A DNA stretch of 64,000 bases from Parasphingorhabdus sp. SCSIO 66989 (GTDB lineage: Bacteria > Pseudomonadota > Alphaproteobacteria > Sphingomonadales > Sphingomonadaceae), in contig NZ_CP136594.1 in the NCBI RefSeq assembly GCF_032852305.1, forward strand, positions 1,587,501-1,651,500, given 5' to 3'. Positions 52,161 through 61,517 of this stretch are shown in pieces (positions within the stretch are counted from its first letter, which is position 1; each line of letters begins with the position of its first letter). The position numbers and the translations under genes were made by a program. The notes beneath the pieces were generated by a model. It was not told the DNA's origin. It was given only the letters and a program-made list of their open reading frames with translations, and ran no database searches.

Positions 52161-52988
52161 TCAGGAAACTGCGCGCAAACACTCAAGAATGCGTCGTTCC
52201 AGCCAAGCCTTCGCAGCCACATCTGCAAAGCTATGCGACCCACTGGCCAGCCCCTCCATACAAATATCCGGATGATCGTGACAGGCCGCAAAAGCCGCGC
52301 CCTGCCATTCGGCGATAAATTGCTGTGCTGTGCGATCCTGTTCGGCCAGCAAGATCGTAACCGGGATAGCGCTGGCGGCGAGCGCTGCGCCTAGACGTTG
52401 CGCAAAGGGCGCGGGCAGGTTCGGGTCGCCTTTGCTGGCGCGTTTCAGGCCTTTGGCGAGTTTGCCGAGGTCAACATCGCCCGTTACCAGCCGCTTAAGC
52501 GCTTTCGGGTCTTTCAGCCGATCAAGATAGCGCGACCGGATCGCCTGTGGCGGTGGCAGATCATCCTCGGCTTGCTCATTTTCAAAAGTCCACGGATTGG
52601 CAAGGATCAGGGCATCCAATCCCAATCGCTGATGGAACAGCGTTAGCGCCGTGGCGGCATCGCAATTGCCAAAGCCTGCGATCTTGGCCAGTGAGGGCAC
52701 CTGTTCGCGAAAGCAGTGCAACGCGGCGGCCATATCGGGTTCGCTCGATAAAAAACCCTGATTATCGCCACTGCTGTCACCTACGCCGCGCCGATCATAG
52801 CGGAACACCGCATAGCCTGCCTTGGTCAATGCTGCCGCGAGTTGCGCTTGTCCGGCATGGGCGCCGCTGCGGATTTCATTGCCGCCGCTGACCAGCAACA
52901 AGCCGGTCGTTGCCTCTCCGCTATCGGGCAGGTCCAGCGTTGCGTAGAGCGTTGCGCCTTTGCAGGGAAAGGAAAGCTGGCGGCGCAT
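52161..52988 (-). CDS. Hydrolase 1, exosortase A system-associated
   Basis: 275 residues, alpha/beta-hydrolase fold: GLLLVSGGNEIRSGAHAGQAQLA (oxyanion side), VFRYDRRGVGDSSG, and IPVTILLAEQDRTAQQF with a late His in SGSHSFAD. At the nucleophile elbow the sequence is GFGNCDAATA, with Cys where Ser is usual, as is common in this family. It is the last gene of the leftward arm of the XrtA locus and its start overlaps the stop of hydrolase 2 by one base. Substrate unknown, perhaps acyl intermediates. Confidence 0.82.
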   Translation of the reverse strand: MRRQLSFPCKGATLYATLDLPDSGEATTGLLLVSGGNEIRSGAHAGQAQLAAALTKAGYAVFRYDRRGVGDSSGDNQGFLSSEPDMAAALHCFREQVPSLAKIAGFGNCDAATALTLFHQRLGLDALILANPWTFENEQAEDDLPPPQAIRSRYLDRLKDPKALKRLVTGDVDLGKLAKGLKRASKGDPNLPAPFAQRLGAALAASAIPVTILLAEQDRTAQQFIAEWQGAAFAACHDHPDICMEGLASGSHSFADVAAKAWLERRILECLRAVS

Positions 52989-53713
52989 TATCCGGCCATC
53001 CAGCGGGCAATATCATCGGCGATAGCGACCGCCAGTTCAGGATCATCGCCCGGTTCGGCACGCAGCCAGAGCGGCGGGCCTTGCAGCACTGCATCAGCGT
53101 CACCATCGTCTTCGGAAAGACTGATGGTGCGGTCCGCATGAGCTAAGTCGCTATGGTCCATCGGTGCCGCGACCATATCCGCCGACAGTGCATAACCGGC
53201 CAGCATCACGCCATCTTTGCGTGCTGTCTCCAACATCTCTGTAAGTGCAGGCACAGCTTCGCCCTTCTCGCGCAAGGCAGCGATTTCGGTGCGTGCCAGC
53301 ATCCGCAGTTGTTTCGCGGCAGGGATGGGCGATAGCCGCCAGCTTGTTACATGGGGCAGGGTGCTATCCAGCACTGCACCGGCACGAAAAGCGGCGCTAT
53401 GGCTGATCGGACCGTGCTGCTGACAAGCAGCGGTCAGCGCCTGTTGCCAATCGGTTAGGGTCGTTTCCGTTAAAGGGGCCTCACTCTCAAGAGTCCCCGG
53501 CAAATCGGGCATAATCGATGCAATGCCGTGTGACGTTGCCAGATGCCGCATCACCGACACCAGCGTCCGCCGCATCCGGTTGGCCTCGGCAAAAAACGGT
53601 GGGATTAGACAGAGCTTTTGCGCGCTATCCGCCCCATGCGCAGGCTGCATCGCAAGGCACGGCTCCTGCCTGCCCTGATAGTCATAACTCGCAATATGTG
53701 GATCAGCGGCCAT
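52988..53713 (-). CDS. Hydrolase 2, exosortase A system-associated
   Basis: 241 residues. Opens with PCLAMQPAHGADSAQKLCLIPPFFAEANRMRRTL, where the PPFxEExNxxRR-like block is the signature of this XrtA-linked family; PDLPGTLESEAPL follows. No normal GxSxG is present, so catalysis is uncertain. Between acyl carrier protein and hydrolase 1 in a tight leftward run. Confidence 0.82.
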   Translation of the reverse strand: MAADPHIASYDYQGRQEPCLAMQPAHGADSAQKLCLIPPFFAEANRMRRTLVSVMRHLATSHGIASIMPDLPGTLESEAPLTETTLTDWQQALTAACQQHGPISHSAAFRAGAVLDSTLPHVTSWRLSPIPAAKQLRMLARTEIAALREKGEAVPALTEMLETARKDGVMLAGYALSADMVAAPMDHSDLAHADRTISLSEDDGDADAVLQGPPLWLRAEPGDDPELAVAIADDIARWMAG

Positions 53714-53724
53714 AGGACCGCCGT

Positions 53725-54018
53725 TCAGCCTGCGACTTTCTGAACCGAAAAATCGAGCAGATTGCCGTAAATCTCAAAGACTTCGCCATCGACATCCTCA
53801 TCCTCTATGACGATATCAAAACGGTCTTCCATCTCGGTTAACAGGCCAGCAACCGCCATGGAATCAAGCTCAGGCAGCGCGCCGAACAGCTCGGTATCAC
53901 GGTCAAACGCGTTAACGCGATCCTGCTCCAGCCCCAAAATATCGCGCAAAATGGCGCGCAGAACCTTGTCGGTTTCTGCCTCGGGCTGGCTGGAAACTGT
54001 TTCGGCGACACTGGCCAT
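53725..54018 (-). CDS. Acyl carrier protein, exosortase A system-associated
   Basis: 97 residues. ELDSMAVAGLL carries Ser53 for the phosphopantetheine arm; DTELFGALPELDS is typical of this XrtA-linked type rather than of AcpP. It probably receives an acyl or amino acid group from the AMP ligase encoded divergently and hands it to the GNAT-like protein. Confidence 0.88.
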   Translation of the reverse strand: MASVAETVSSQPEAETDKVLRAILRDILGLEQDRVNAFDRDTELFGALPELDSMAVAGLLTEMEDRFDIVIEDEDVDGEVFEIYGNLLDFSVQKVAG

Positions 54019-54074
54019 ATAATCCCCCGAAATTGCGAGTTCGCGCTCGTCCGGCGCTGGCTAGGGGCCTCTCC

Positions 54075-55190
54075 CTAGTCTTTCCGGCGCTTGGCGGCAA
54101 GATCGGAAATGGTGCGCTTTCCGGCGCGGGCGATCAGATCGGGCCAGGATAAGGGCGAATGCGGCCAATAGAAATCCTGCGCATAGCGCGGGCGCTGTTG
54201 TTCCATCCAGTCCGCCTTATAGCGATCATCGCCGGTGCCGAAGTCGATGGTCACCACTTTGTCGATATCTATCACATGCTGGAACATCGCGGCGCTCAAA
54301 ACCGTTCCCGGCGACGCTTTTTCCGCCTCTTTGACATAAGCCAGCTTGTGGATCAGCGCGATGCCATGATCTACCGTCCACAGCTGCGCCGCCACCGGCG
54401 CGCCGTCCATAAAGGCAAAACCCAGCCGCAACGCGCCATGGGCTGCCTCGCTCTCGGCGAGATGACGGATAAAGGCGGGGCTGCCTTCCTCGGGCTTCCA
54501 GCTTTTGGCGTATATAGCCTCATAATCGGCCCAGTTATCCGGGGTAACGTCATGGTCTATCCGCACCGATATCGCATGGCTTTTGGCCTTGCGCTTGACG
54601 GTAGAACGCATTTGACCGGGGCGGGATTGCCAATATGCATCAAAGCTGCGGCCATTGATGTGAAGATAATGGTTCATATCGCATGGTGCGCTGCTGGCCA
54701 GCCAGCCCTCTTGCTGGAATGCGCGGCGCAGTGATGTCGCTTCGCCTCGATCATCGGGTATCTGCGTCAGCGATATCTTGTGGGCCTTGCGCCGCGCCAT
54801 GCGCGCAATGCTACGCAGCAGCGACATGCGCGTGACTTCATCATAATGCTCCCCGAAAATCGGTCCACCGGTAAAGCTGTACCAGTTGGTGAGGCCTTTC
54901 AATCGCCAGGGCAGGGTATTTTGCATCAGGAAAAGCCAGGCAAAGGCTGGATTATCCGGGTCATCATTGCTGGCACGGAATATCGCCGGGCGCTGATCAG
55001 CCAGACAATGGCTGTGCAGAGCCTCCAGCCATTCCAGCCGATTGAACAGGTTTGCCATGGCGTCACGCGACAGCTCGCGGCGGGCCAAATCTTGAACAGC
55101 AGCAAAACTATCGTGATATTCACCTTTTATCGGCATATCATGGGCATAACCTGCCGAGAGATCATCAGAAAGGCCTTTGCTGCGCAGCAT
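54075..55190 (-). CDS. GNAT/FemAB-like acyltransferase of the XrtA locus
   Basis: 371 residues from ATG 55190, which has AGGGA six bases upstream; ATG 55214 and 55136 are other choices. The middle and C-terminal parts fit a double GNAT (CelD/BioF2-like) fold: RPGQMRSTVKRKAKSH, LRLGFAFMDGAPVAAQLWTVDHGIALIHKLAYVKEAEKASPGTVLSAAMF in part, then TIDFGTGDDRYKADWM. Such proteins in XrtA loci may add an acyl or amino acid group to the exopolysaccharide. The start codon overlaps that of the divergent ligase gene by two bases. Confidence 0.7.
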   Translation of the reverse strand: MLRSKGLSDDLSAGYAHDMPIKGEYHDSFAAVQDLARRELSRDAMANLFNRLEWLEALHSHCLADQRPAIFRASNDDPDNPAFAWLFLMQNTLPWRLKGLTNWYSFTGGPIFGEHYDEVTRMSLLRSIARMARRKAHKISLTQIPDDRGEATSLRRAFQQEGWLASSAPCDMNHYLHINGRSFDAYWQSRPGQMRSTVKRKAKSHAISVRIDHDVTPDNWADYEAIYAKSWKPEEGSPAFIRHLAESEAAHGALRLGFAFMDGAPVAAQLWTVDHGIALIHKLAYVKEAEKASPGTVLSAAMFQHVIDIDKVVTIDFGTGDDRYKADWMEQQRPRYAQDFYWPHSPLSWPDLIARAGKRTISDLAAKRRKD

Positions 55191-56724
55191 GGAAATCCCT
55201 GACTCTAAACCCATTGATCATTTGGCCTTTTGCGGCGCGGGAGAGGTTCCGGCGCTGGTGGTTCGTAAACAGGCTATTAGTTATGAAGCGTTAAATTGGC
55301 GTATCGCTGCTCTGGCGGAATGGTTGCGCGGTCAGGATTTGGTGCCGGGCGACCGGGTGGCGACATGGCTGGGCAAGACGGATATTGCCTGCATTATGCC
55401 CTTGGCGGCGGCGCGGGCCGAGTTGGTGCATGTACCGATCAATCCACTGCTCAAGGCGCCTCAGGCGCAGCATATCATGGCCGATAGCGGCGCAAAACTG
55501 CTGATCGCCAATCGCCAGCGGCTGGGTCTGCTGAATGATGTGACGACGGATTTTGTTCGCCATGAGGACAAGGCGCTGGCTGCAATTTGGGAGGAGGGCG
55601 GCGATATCGCTGCCGATTGGCTTACCGGTTCAGACCAATCGCCAGATGCCCTTGCAGCCATTCTTTATACCAGCGGTTCCACCGGGCGGCCGAAGGGTGT
55701 GATGCTGAGCCATGCCAATTTGTGGCTCGGCGCGGTTTCGGTGGCGCGCTATCTGGGTCTGTGGCCCGATGACCGCACCCTGTGCGTCCTGCCGCTCAGC
55801 TTTGATTATGGCCAGAATCAGCTGTTTTCTACCTGGTATGCCGGGGGATGCTGCTATCCGCTCGACTATCTGATGCCGCGCGATGTTCTCAAAGCCATGG
55901 CACGGGACGAGATAACCACGCTGGCTGCTGTGCCGCCGCTCTGGTTGCAACTGGCCGAATTGGACTGGCCGGAGCAGGCGACGGCGCATCTGCGGCGGAT
56001 GACCAATAGCGGCGGCGCGCTTACCGAGCCTTTGGTGCGCCGATTGCGCGGCCTTGCTGCCAATGCCGATCTGGTTGCGATGTATGGTTTGACCGAAGCC
56101 TTCCGCTCGACTTTTCTTGATCCGGCGTTGATTGATAGTCACCCGACCTCCATGGGCCGCGCCATCCCTTTTGCCGAGATTTTGCTGGTGGATCAGGATG
56201 ATGCGGTGATCAGCGGAGAAGGCGAGGGCGAACTGGTGCATTGCGGTCCGCTGGTGGCACAAGGCTATTGGCAGGATGCAGTACCCACCGCAAAGCGCTT
56301 CCGCCCAGCGCCGAAAGGGTCGCATTACGGCGGAATGGCGGTCTGGTCAGGCGATACGGTGCGGCGCGAGAGTGACGGGCTACTCTATTTTGTCGGCCGT
56401 GATGATGCGATGATCAAAACCAGCGGCAATCGGGTTTCTCCCAATGAGATTGAGGAGGCGGTAATAGCCACCGGTTTGGTCGCCGAAGCTGTGGCCTTTG
56501 GCGTCGCGGATGACGCTTTGGGGCAGGCGATTATCGTGATTGCGCGACCCTCTGATGATGCCGATAGCGAAACGATTCTCCATATGATGAAACCGTTGGT
56601 GCCGAACTATATGCTGCCACAGCAGATCGTGTTGCACGACGCATTACCGCGCAATGCCAATGGCAAGATTGATCGGGTGCGGCTAAAGGCTGAGTTTGTT
56701 GCCGCCGGAGAACCCGTATCATGA
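55189..56724 (+). CDS. Acyl-CoA ligase (AMP-forming), exosortase A system-associated
   Basis: 511 residues from ATG 55189; codons from 55177 are ignored. Adenylation signature YTSGSTGRPKG at 160-170, MYGLTEAFRST near 300, and GRDDAMIKTSGNRVSPNEIEE with the ANL hinge; final Lys in NANGKIDRVRLK. It activates a carboxylate as acyl-AMP, probably for the acyl carrier protein of the divergent arm. ATGA overlap with the PLP decarboxylase gene. Confidence 0.87.
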   Translation: MEIPDSKPIDHLAFCGAGEVPALVVRKQAISYEALNWRIAALAEWLRGQDLVPGDRVATWLGKTDIACIMPLAAARAELVHVPINPLLKAPQAQHIMADSGAKLLIANRQRLGLLNDVTTDFVRHEDKALAAIWEEGGDIAADWLTGSDQSPDALAAILYTSGSTGRPKGVMLSHANLWLGAVSVARYLGLWPDDRTLCVLPLSFDYGQNQLFSTWYAGGCCYPLDYLMPRDVLKAMARDEITTLAAVPPLWLQLAELDWPEQATAHLRRMTNSGGALTEPLVRRLRGLAANADLVAMYGLTEAFRSTFLDPALIDSHPTSMGRAIPFAEILLVDQDDAVISGEGEGELVHCGPLVAQGYWQDAVPTAKRFRPAPKGSHYGGMAVWSGDTVRRESDGLLYFVGRDDAMIKTSGNRVSPNEIEEAVIATGLVAEAVAFGVADDALGQAIIVIARPSDDADSETILHMMKPLVPNYMLPQQIVLHDALPRNANGKIDRVRLKAEFVAAGEPVS

Positions 56725-57956
56725 CCCGCAAAGCCAAGCCCTTTGGACTGATTCCTGAAGGTTTCGCCAATGGCGGCGAGGATGTCCTTATCGGTGGCCA
56801 GACTGTTCAAGATTGGGCCGAAGAAATCGGCACGACACCGTTCTTCCTCTACAGCGCCGATCTGCTGCGCCAACGCATGGCGGATCTGCGCGCGGCGATG
56901 CCCAACCGGTTGGCGATTCACTATGCGATGAAGGCCAATCCTTTTGCGCCTCTGCTCAAATTGATGACCGAGATCAGCGATGGCATCGATATCGCCTCGG
57001 CGGGCGAATTGGCGATGGCGATGGCGGCGGGGGCAACCACGGACCGTATCAGCTTTGCTGGCCCTGCCAAGCGCAATGCCGATCTGGAAGCGGCGATTTC
57101 TCAAGGTGTTACGCTAAACCTCGAGTCTGAAGGTGAGGCGGAACGCGCACTCACGATCGCCGAAAGGCTGGGCAAAACCCCGCGTCTCGCTGTTCGCGTG
57201 AATCCCGATTTTGAACTTAAAGGCTCGGGCATGCGCATGGGTGGCGGCGCAAAGGCATTCGGTGTTGATCAGGCGCGAGTACCTGCCTTGATCCGCCGCA
57301 TAATTGATGCCGGAGCCGAGTATCGCGGCCTGCATATCTATGCCGGATCGCAGGCGCTGGATGCGCAAGCCCTGATTGACGCGCAGGCGAATACGTTAAG
57401 GCTGGCAGCCGAACTGTCCGATGCTGTCGGGATTGCACTGCCGCATTGCAATCTCGGTGGCGGCTTTGGAATTCCCTATTTCCCCAAAGAGATACCACTC
57501 GATATTCAGTCCATTGGTGAAGCCTTGGACGAGCAATTTGCCAAGCTGCCTGACAGTCTGAAGACATGCGATTTCGCCATCGAACTAGGCCGCTATCTGG
57601 TGGGAGAGGCGGGGATTTATGTCACCCGCATTATCGATCGCAAGGAAAGCCATGGCGAGATATTCCTGACCTGTGATGGCGGCCTGCACCACCAGCTCGC
57701 CGCGAGCGGCAATTTCGGCACGGTCGTCCGCCGCAACTATCCGGTCGCTATGGCGGCCAATCGGGATCGGGGGGAAGAGATTGTCTCGGTCGTTGGGTGC
57801 CTGTGCACACCCCTGGACCGACTAGCTGATTCTGTCTCGCTGCCGCGCGCAGAATCGGGTGATCTGGTCGTGATTTTCTGCGCTGGAGCCTATGGTGCGA
57901 GTGCGAGTCCTGTAAATTTTCTCGGCCATGGCGCTGCACAAGAACGGTTGGTCTGA
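56721..57956 (+). CDS. PLP-dependent decarboxylase, exosortase A system-associated
   Basis: 411 residues. Fold type III decarboxylase like DapDC/ornithine decarboxylase: Lys71 in HYAMKANPF forms the Schiff base, then ASAGELAMA, LNLESEGE, LGGGFGIPYF and the C-terminal blocks VVGCLCTPLDRL and GAYGASASPVNFLGH. In XrtA loci it is found next to the AMP ligase. It may make the amine or amino acid that decorates the polysaccharide. Confidence 0.87.
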   Translation: MTRKAKPFGLIPEGFANGGEDVLIGGQTVQDWAEEIGTTPFFLYSADLLRQRMADLRAAMPNRLAIHYAMKANPFAPLLKLMTEISDGIDIASAGELAMAMAAGATTDRISFAGPAKRNADLEAAISQGVTLNLESEGEAERALTIAERLGKTPRLAVRVNPDFELKGSGMRMGGGAKAFGVDQARVPALIRRIIDAGAEYRGLHIYAGSQALDAQALIDAQANTLRLAAELSDAVGIALPHCNLGGGFGIPYFPKEIPLDIQSIGEALDEQFAKLPDSLKTCDFAIELGRYLVGEAGIYVTRIIDRKESHGEIFLTCDGGLHHQLAASGNFGTVVRRNYPVAMAANRDRGEEIVSVVGCLCTPLDRLADSVSLPRAESGDLVVIFCAGAYGASASPVNFLGHGAAQERLV

Positions 57957-58135
57957 TCCTGTTTTACACAAGAATAATCGCAGTATTGCGAATTAACCGT
58001 CACATTTAACACAATATTTCTCTCTGCAAACGCATATTGCGGCAATGCAAAATCATCGTTTCTGAACTGTAAAGACTCGCGACACCTGCAACTCTTCTGC
58101 TAATCAGCCCATATGCGATGTAATATGGCCCATTA

Positions 58136-58151
58136 TGGCACAATCATTGGT
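58136..58151 (+). promoter_or_regulatory. Possible sigma-54 promoter of the polysaccharide operon
   Basis: TGGCACAATCATTGGT matches TGGCAC-N5-TTGC except that the -12 GC is GG. It lies in the 332-base gap 57957-58288, about 140 bases before the export lipoprotein gene. PrsK/PrsR with sigma-54 control is known for PEP-CTERM loci, which makes this worth noting. The rest of the gap is A+T-rich with no gene. Confidence 0.35.
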
Positions 58152-58288
58152 TAGCCGGGCTTTTCAACGCAATCCTAACGCTATGTTCACCCTTTTCGAG
58201 CATAGGTAGCATGATCCGCATTGGACCGTTTCTGACCATTGGTCGAGATTGTCATAGCGCGTGATGACCAGAGTGAGAGTAATGTTTG

Positions 58289-58960
58289 ATGCAGAAAAAT
58301 GTGATGGCGAGGGTTTCTCAGGCGGCCAATGCCTTGGTGCGCGCGTTCCTTTTGGGCTTTGCGGCATTAGCGGTGGCGAGCTGTGGCGGTGGTGCCCTTG
58401 ATGGCGAACTGCCAACCGCATCATCGGTTGCCGTGACCGAGGGACCGGGTGAAGATTATGTTATCGGCCCGCTGGATGAACTGACGATCTTTGTCTGGCG
58501 TAACCCGGAGCTGGGCGCGACGGTCCAGGTCCGCCCTGATGGCCGCATCACCACTCCACTGATCACCGATATGGCGGCCGTTGGCAAAACACCGACCATG
58601 TTGTCGCAGGATATTCGCCTCGCTTTGTCCGAATATATTCAAGATCCGATTGTCTCGGTCACAGTCAATAATTTCTCCGGCACCTTCTCTCAGCAGGTGC
58701 GGATTGTCGGTGCGATCGAGAAGCCGGCCTCCATTCCCTACCGTGCCAATATGACGCTGCTTGACGCTATGATCGCAGTGGGCGGGCTGTCCGAATTCGC
58801 TGCGGGCAACCGTGCCAAATTGCTGCGCGTCGATCCAGAAACGGGTCTTCAGAAGGAATATGGTGTGCGTCTCGGGGACTTGCTGAAACGCGGCGACAGC
58901 CGGGCCAATGCTTTGTTGCAGCCGGGTGATGTCATCATCATTCCGCAAAGCGCATTTTGA
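58289..58960 (+). CDS. Polysaccharide export lipoprotein, XrtA system
   Basis: 223 residues from ATG 58289; a TTG one codon earlier and ATG 58304 are alternatives. Signal peptide with lipobox AVASC (Cys32), then the Wza-like export domain (YVIGPLDELTIFVWRNPELGATVQVRPDGRITTPL in part) and a SLBB domain (VRIVGAIEKPASIPYRANMTLLDAMIAVGG). It forms the outer-membrane side of the export channel. First gene of a run with Wzz-like and BY-kinase genes. Confidence 0.9.
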   Translation: MQKNVMARVSQAANALVRAFLLGFAALAVASCGGGALDGELPTASSVAVTEGPGEDYVIGPLDELTIFVWRNPELGATVQVRPDGRITTPLITDMAAVGKTPTMLSQDIRLALSEYIQDPIVSVTVNNFSGTFSQQVRIVGAIEKPASIPYRANMTLLDAMIAVGGLSEFAAGNRAKLLRVDPETGLQKEYGVRLGDLLKRGDSRANALLQPGDVIIIPQSAF

Positions 58961-58983
58961 CCGGCCGAGATTAAAGGGACACC

Positions 58984-60519
58984 ATGAACGGCTTATATGA
59001 CGAGTTCAGGATAGCAGTGCACAGCGTCTGGCAAAGGCGCTGGCTGGCGCTGGCTGTCGCCTGGGTCTTGTGTGTTCTCGGCTGGCTGGCGGTGGCGATG
59101 ATCCCCAACAGCTATCAATCGCGTGCGCGGGTTCTTGTGCAGATGAAATCGATTTTGCCCGACCAGTCGCAAAACGATGCACTGGAGCGCCAGCGCCAGA
59201 TTGATCAGGTCGAGCAGACGCTGACATCTGCGGTCAATCTGGAAAAGGTCATCCGCGCCACCGATCTTGGGCAGAATATTTCCAGCTCGCGTCAGATGGA
59301 AGGCATGGTCGGTTCGCTGCGCGGCAAGATTCAGGTGGTGTCCGAGGAGGACAGCTTTTTCGAGATTACCGCTACCTCATCCGATTCGAGCCGCTCGGAT
59401 GGTGAAAATGCCAAACTTGCGCATGATATTGTGCAGAAGCTGATTGATATCTTTATCGAGGAAAATCTTGCCGGTGGTCGCGGCGAGACACGCAAATCGC
59501 TGCAATTCTATGATGATCAACTGGCACTGCGGCAGAAAGAGCTAGAGCAGGCAGAAGCGCGCCGGGTTGCTTTTGAGACGGAGAATCTTGGTTTGCTGCC
59601 CGGTGTTGGTTCGGTTAGCCAGAGGCTGGAAAATGCGCGTTCCGAACTCAAAGAGATCGATATTCAACTGTCCTCGGCGCAAAGCGCATTGGCGGCCATC
59701 AATGCGCAATTGGGTGGTACGCCGGCCACGATCGCAGCGCCGGGCGTGCCGGGATCGGGTGGCACACGCGGCCTGCTGGCACAGGCACAAAGCCAGCTCA
59801 CGGCCTTGCGTTCACGGGGGCTCACCGACTCTCATCCGGACATTGTCGCATTAAAGCGTCGTATATCGGATTTGGAAACCCGCGCCGCAAGTGAACCTGC
59901 CGGGTCCAGCGGCGTTCAAACGCCCAATCCTGCCTATAGCTCGTTGCAAAGCATTCAGGCTGAGCGGCAGGCTAATGTTCAGGCGCTGACTGCACGCAAA
60001 CGCTCGCTGGAAGCCGATTTGACGGCGATGCGCTCAAAACAGGCCTCTGAACCGGGTGTCGCGGCGGAACAAGCGCGGATCAATCGCGATTATGAAGTGC
60101 TGAAGGCGCAATATGACCGCCTGTTGGAGGAGCGCGAGGAATTGCGGCTGCGCGGTCAGGTGGAGACCGAGACTGACGCGCTGCGCTTCAGCGTCCCCGA
60201 CCCGCCAACCAACCCGACATCGCCGGTGGCCCCCAACAGGCCGCTATTGCTGTTGATGGTGCTTGCTGCCGGACTGGCAGGGGGTGTTGGCGTTGCCTTT
60301 GCCCATGCACAAATCAATGCCAGCTTCTCGACAGTTGGCAAGCTGGAAAAGATATCCGGCTTGCCGGTCCTGGGATCGATTTCACAAACACTGACCAACA
60401 AGCAACGGGTTTTGCGCAAGCGCAAGATGCGCTGGTTCTATGGCGCGACAGCGGGCCTTGGGATGATCTTTGGCGTGTTGCTGATTGTTGAATTCATTCA
60501 GCGCGGTTCAGTGGTTTGA
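58984..60519 (+). CDS. Polysaccharide chain-length determinant, XrtA system
   Basis: 511 residues. Wzz-type topology: first membrane span at about 20-38 (WLALAVAWVLCVLGWLAVAM), a long periplasmic coiled coil (about 170-370), a Pro-rich stretch PDPPTNPTSPVAPNRP, and a second span LLLLMVLAAGLAGGVGVAF, with a further span near the end (FYGATAGLGMIFGVLLIVEF). It controls length and couples the kinase to the export lipoprotein. Its stop overlaps the upstream part of the next frame. Confidence 0.9.
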   Translation: MNGLYDEFRIAVHSVWQRRWLALAVAWVLCVLGWLAVAMIPNSYQSRARVLVQMKSILPDQSQNDALERQRQIDQVEQTLTSAVNLEKVIRATDLGQNISSSRQMEGMVGSLRGKIQVVSEEDSFFEITATSSDSSRSDGENAKLAHDIVQKLIDIFIEENLAGGRGETRKSLQFYDDQLALRQKELEQAEARRVAFETENLGLLPGVGSVSQRLENARSELKEIDIQLSSAQSALAAINAQLGGTPATIAAPGVPGSGGTRGLLAQAQSQLTALRSRGLTDSHPDIVALKRRISDLETRAASEPAGSSGVQTPNPAYSSLQSIQAERQANVQALTARKRSLEADLTAMRSKQASEPGVAAEQARINRDYEVLKAQYDRLLEEREELRLRGQVETETDALRFSVPDPPTNPTSPVAPNRPLLLLMVLAAGLAGGVGVAFAHAQINASFSTVGKLEKISGLPVLGSISQTLTNKQRVLRKRKMRWFYGATAGLGMIFGVLLIVEFIQRGSVV

Positions 60520-60530
60520 GGGGTAAGCAG

Positions 60531-61517
60531 ATGACCAGATACTCACCTCTACCATCGACCTCAAAAGACAGCGAGTCGCTGCTCGAACGGGCGTCGAAAA
60601 AATATGATCTGGGCGATATCCGCCGTACCAGTGCGGTCAAGGCGGCGTCCAAGGATGGCAATCAGCACACCGCATCGGGCTCTGATCCAATGCAAGCCCT
60701 GCCGTCTGATACGCCAGAGTCCCATGCAGCGGTACAGCAATCGCATCGCCCTGATCTCGGCGACGCGCCAACGCAAGCTGCGCGTAAGCTGCGTCATATT
60801 GATCGCACCGCGCTGCGCGAGGCGAACTTCATTATTCCTGATGGTCCGGTTAGTGGGCTCTCCGAAGAGTTTCGCATCGTCAAGCGGCAGCTATTGCAAA
60901 ATGCCGAGGAAGATACCGGCCCTGATGGTGGTTTGGCGCGGCGGATATTGATTTGTTCGGCCAAATCGGGCGATGGCAAGACATTCTGCGCCGTCAATCT
61001 GGCGTTGTCGATTGCTGCCGAGCGCGATTATCGCGTGATCCTTGTCGATGCCGACTTCGCCAAGCCCGGCGTTAGCCGGATATTCGGCCTGGATCGCGAA
61101 CAGGGCCTGATGGATGCGCTGAGCAACCCGGATATAGCTATAAATAATTGCATCGTAGATACCGATATACCCGGTTTCTCTGTGTTACCGGCAGGAAAGC
61201 AGACCAATAATGACACTGAGTATCTGGCGTCCTCTCGCACCAGCGCATTGCTGGCGCAACTGGCGCTGGATGATCCGCACCGGATACTGATTTTCGATTC
61301 TCCGCCTGCCTTGTCGGCGTCCCCAGCATCAGAACTGGCCAATCATGTCGGCCAGGCATTGATGGTGGTCCGCGCCGACAAAACCAGCGAATCCGCGTTG
61401 AGCGATGCGCTTACGCTGGTGGCGCGATGCCCGAATATTCAGCTTTTGCTCAACGGTGCCAAATTCTCCCCAACGGGCCGCAGCTTCGGCTCCTATTATG
61501 GATATGGAGAGCAATAA
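60531..61517 (+). CDS. Tyrosine-protein kinase (BY-kinase), XrtA system-associated autokinase
   Basis: 328 residues from ATG 60531, with GAGGGG upstream; TTG 60516 is in frame. Walker A at 143-151 (SAKSGDGKT), Walker A' ILVDADFAKP at 170-179, Walker B ILIFDSPP. A Tyr cluster at the C terminus (FGSYYGYGEQ) is the likely autophosphorylation site. It works on the cytoplasmic side of the chain-length protein. Stop and next start overlap (TAATG). Confidence 0.88.
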   Translation: MTRYSPLPSTSKDSESLLERASKKYDLGDIRRTSAVKAASKDGNQHTASGSDPMQALPSDTPESHAAVQQSHRPDLGDAPTQAARKLRHIDRTALREANFIIPDGPVSGLSEEFRIVKRQLLQNAEEDTGPDGGLARRILICSAKSGDGKTFCAVNLALSIAAERDYRVILVDADFAKPGVSRIFGLDREQGLMDALSNPDIAINNCIVDTDIPGFSVLPAGKQTNNDTEYLASSRTSALLAQLALDDPHRILIFDSPPALSASPASELANHVGQALMVVRADKTSESALSDALTLVARCPNIQLLLNGAKFSPTGRSFGSYYGYGEQ

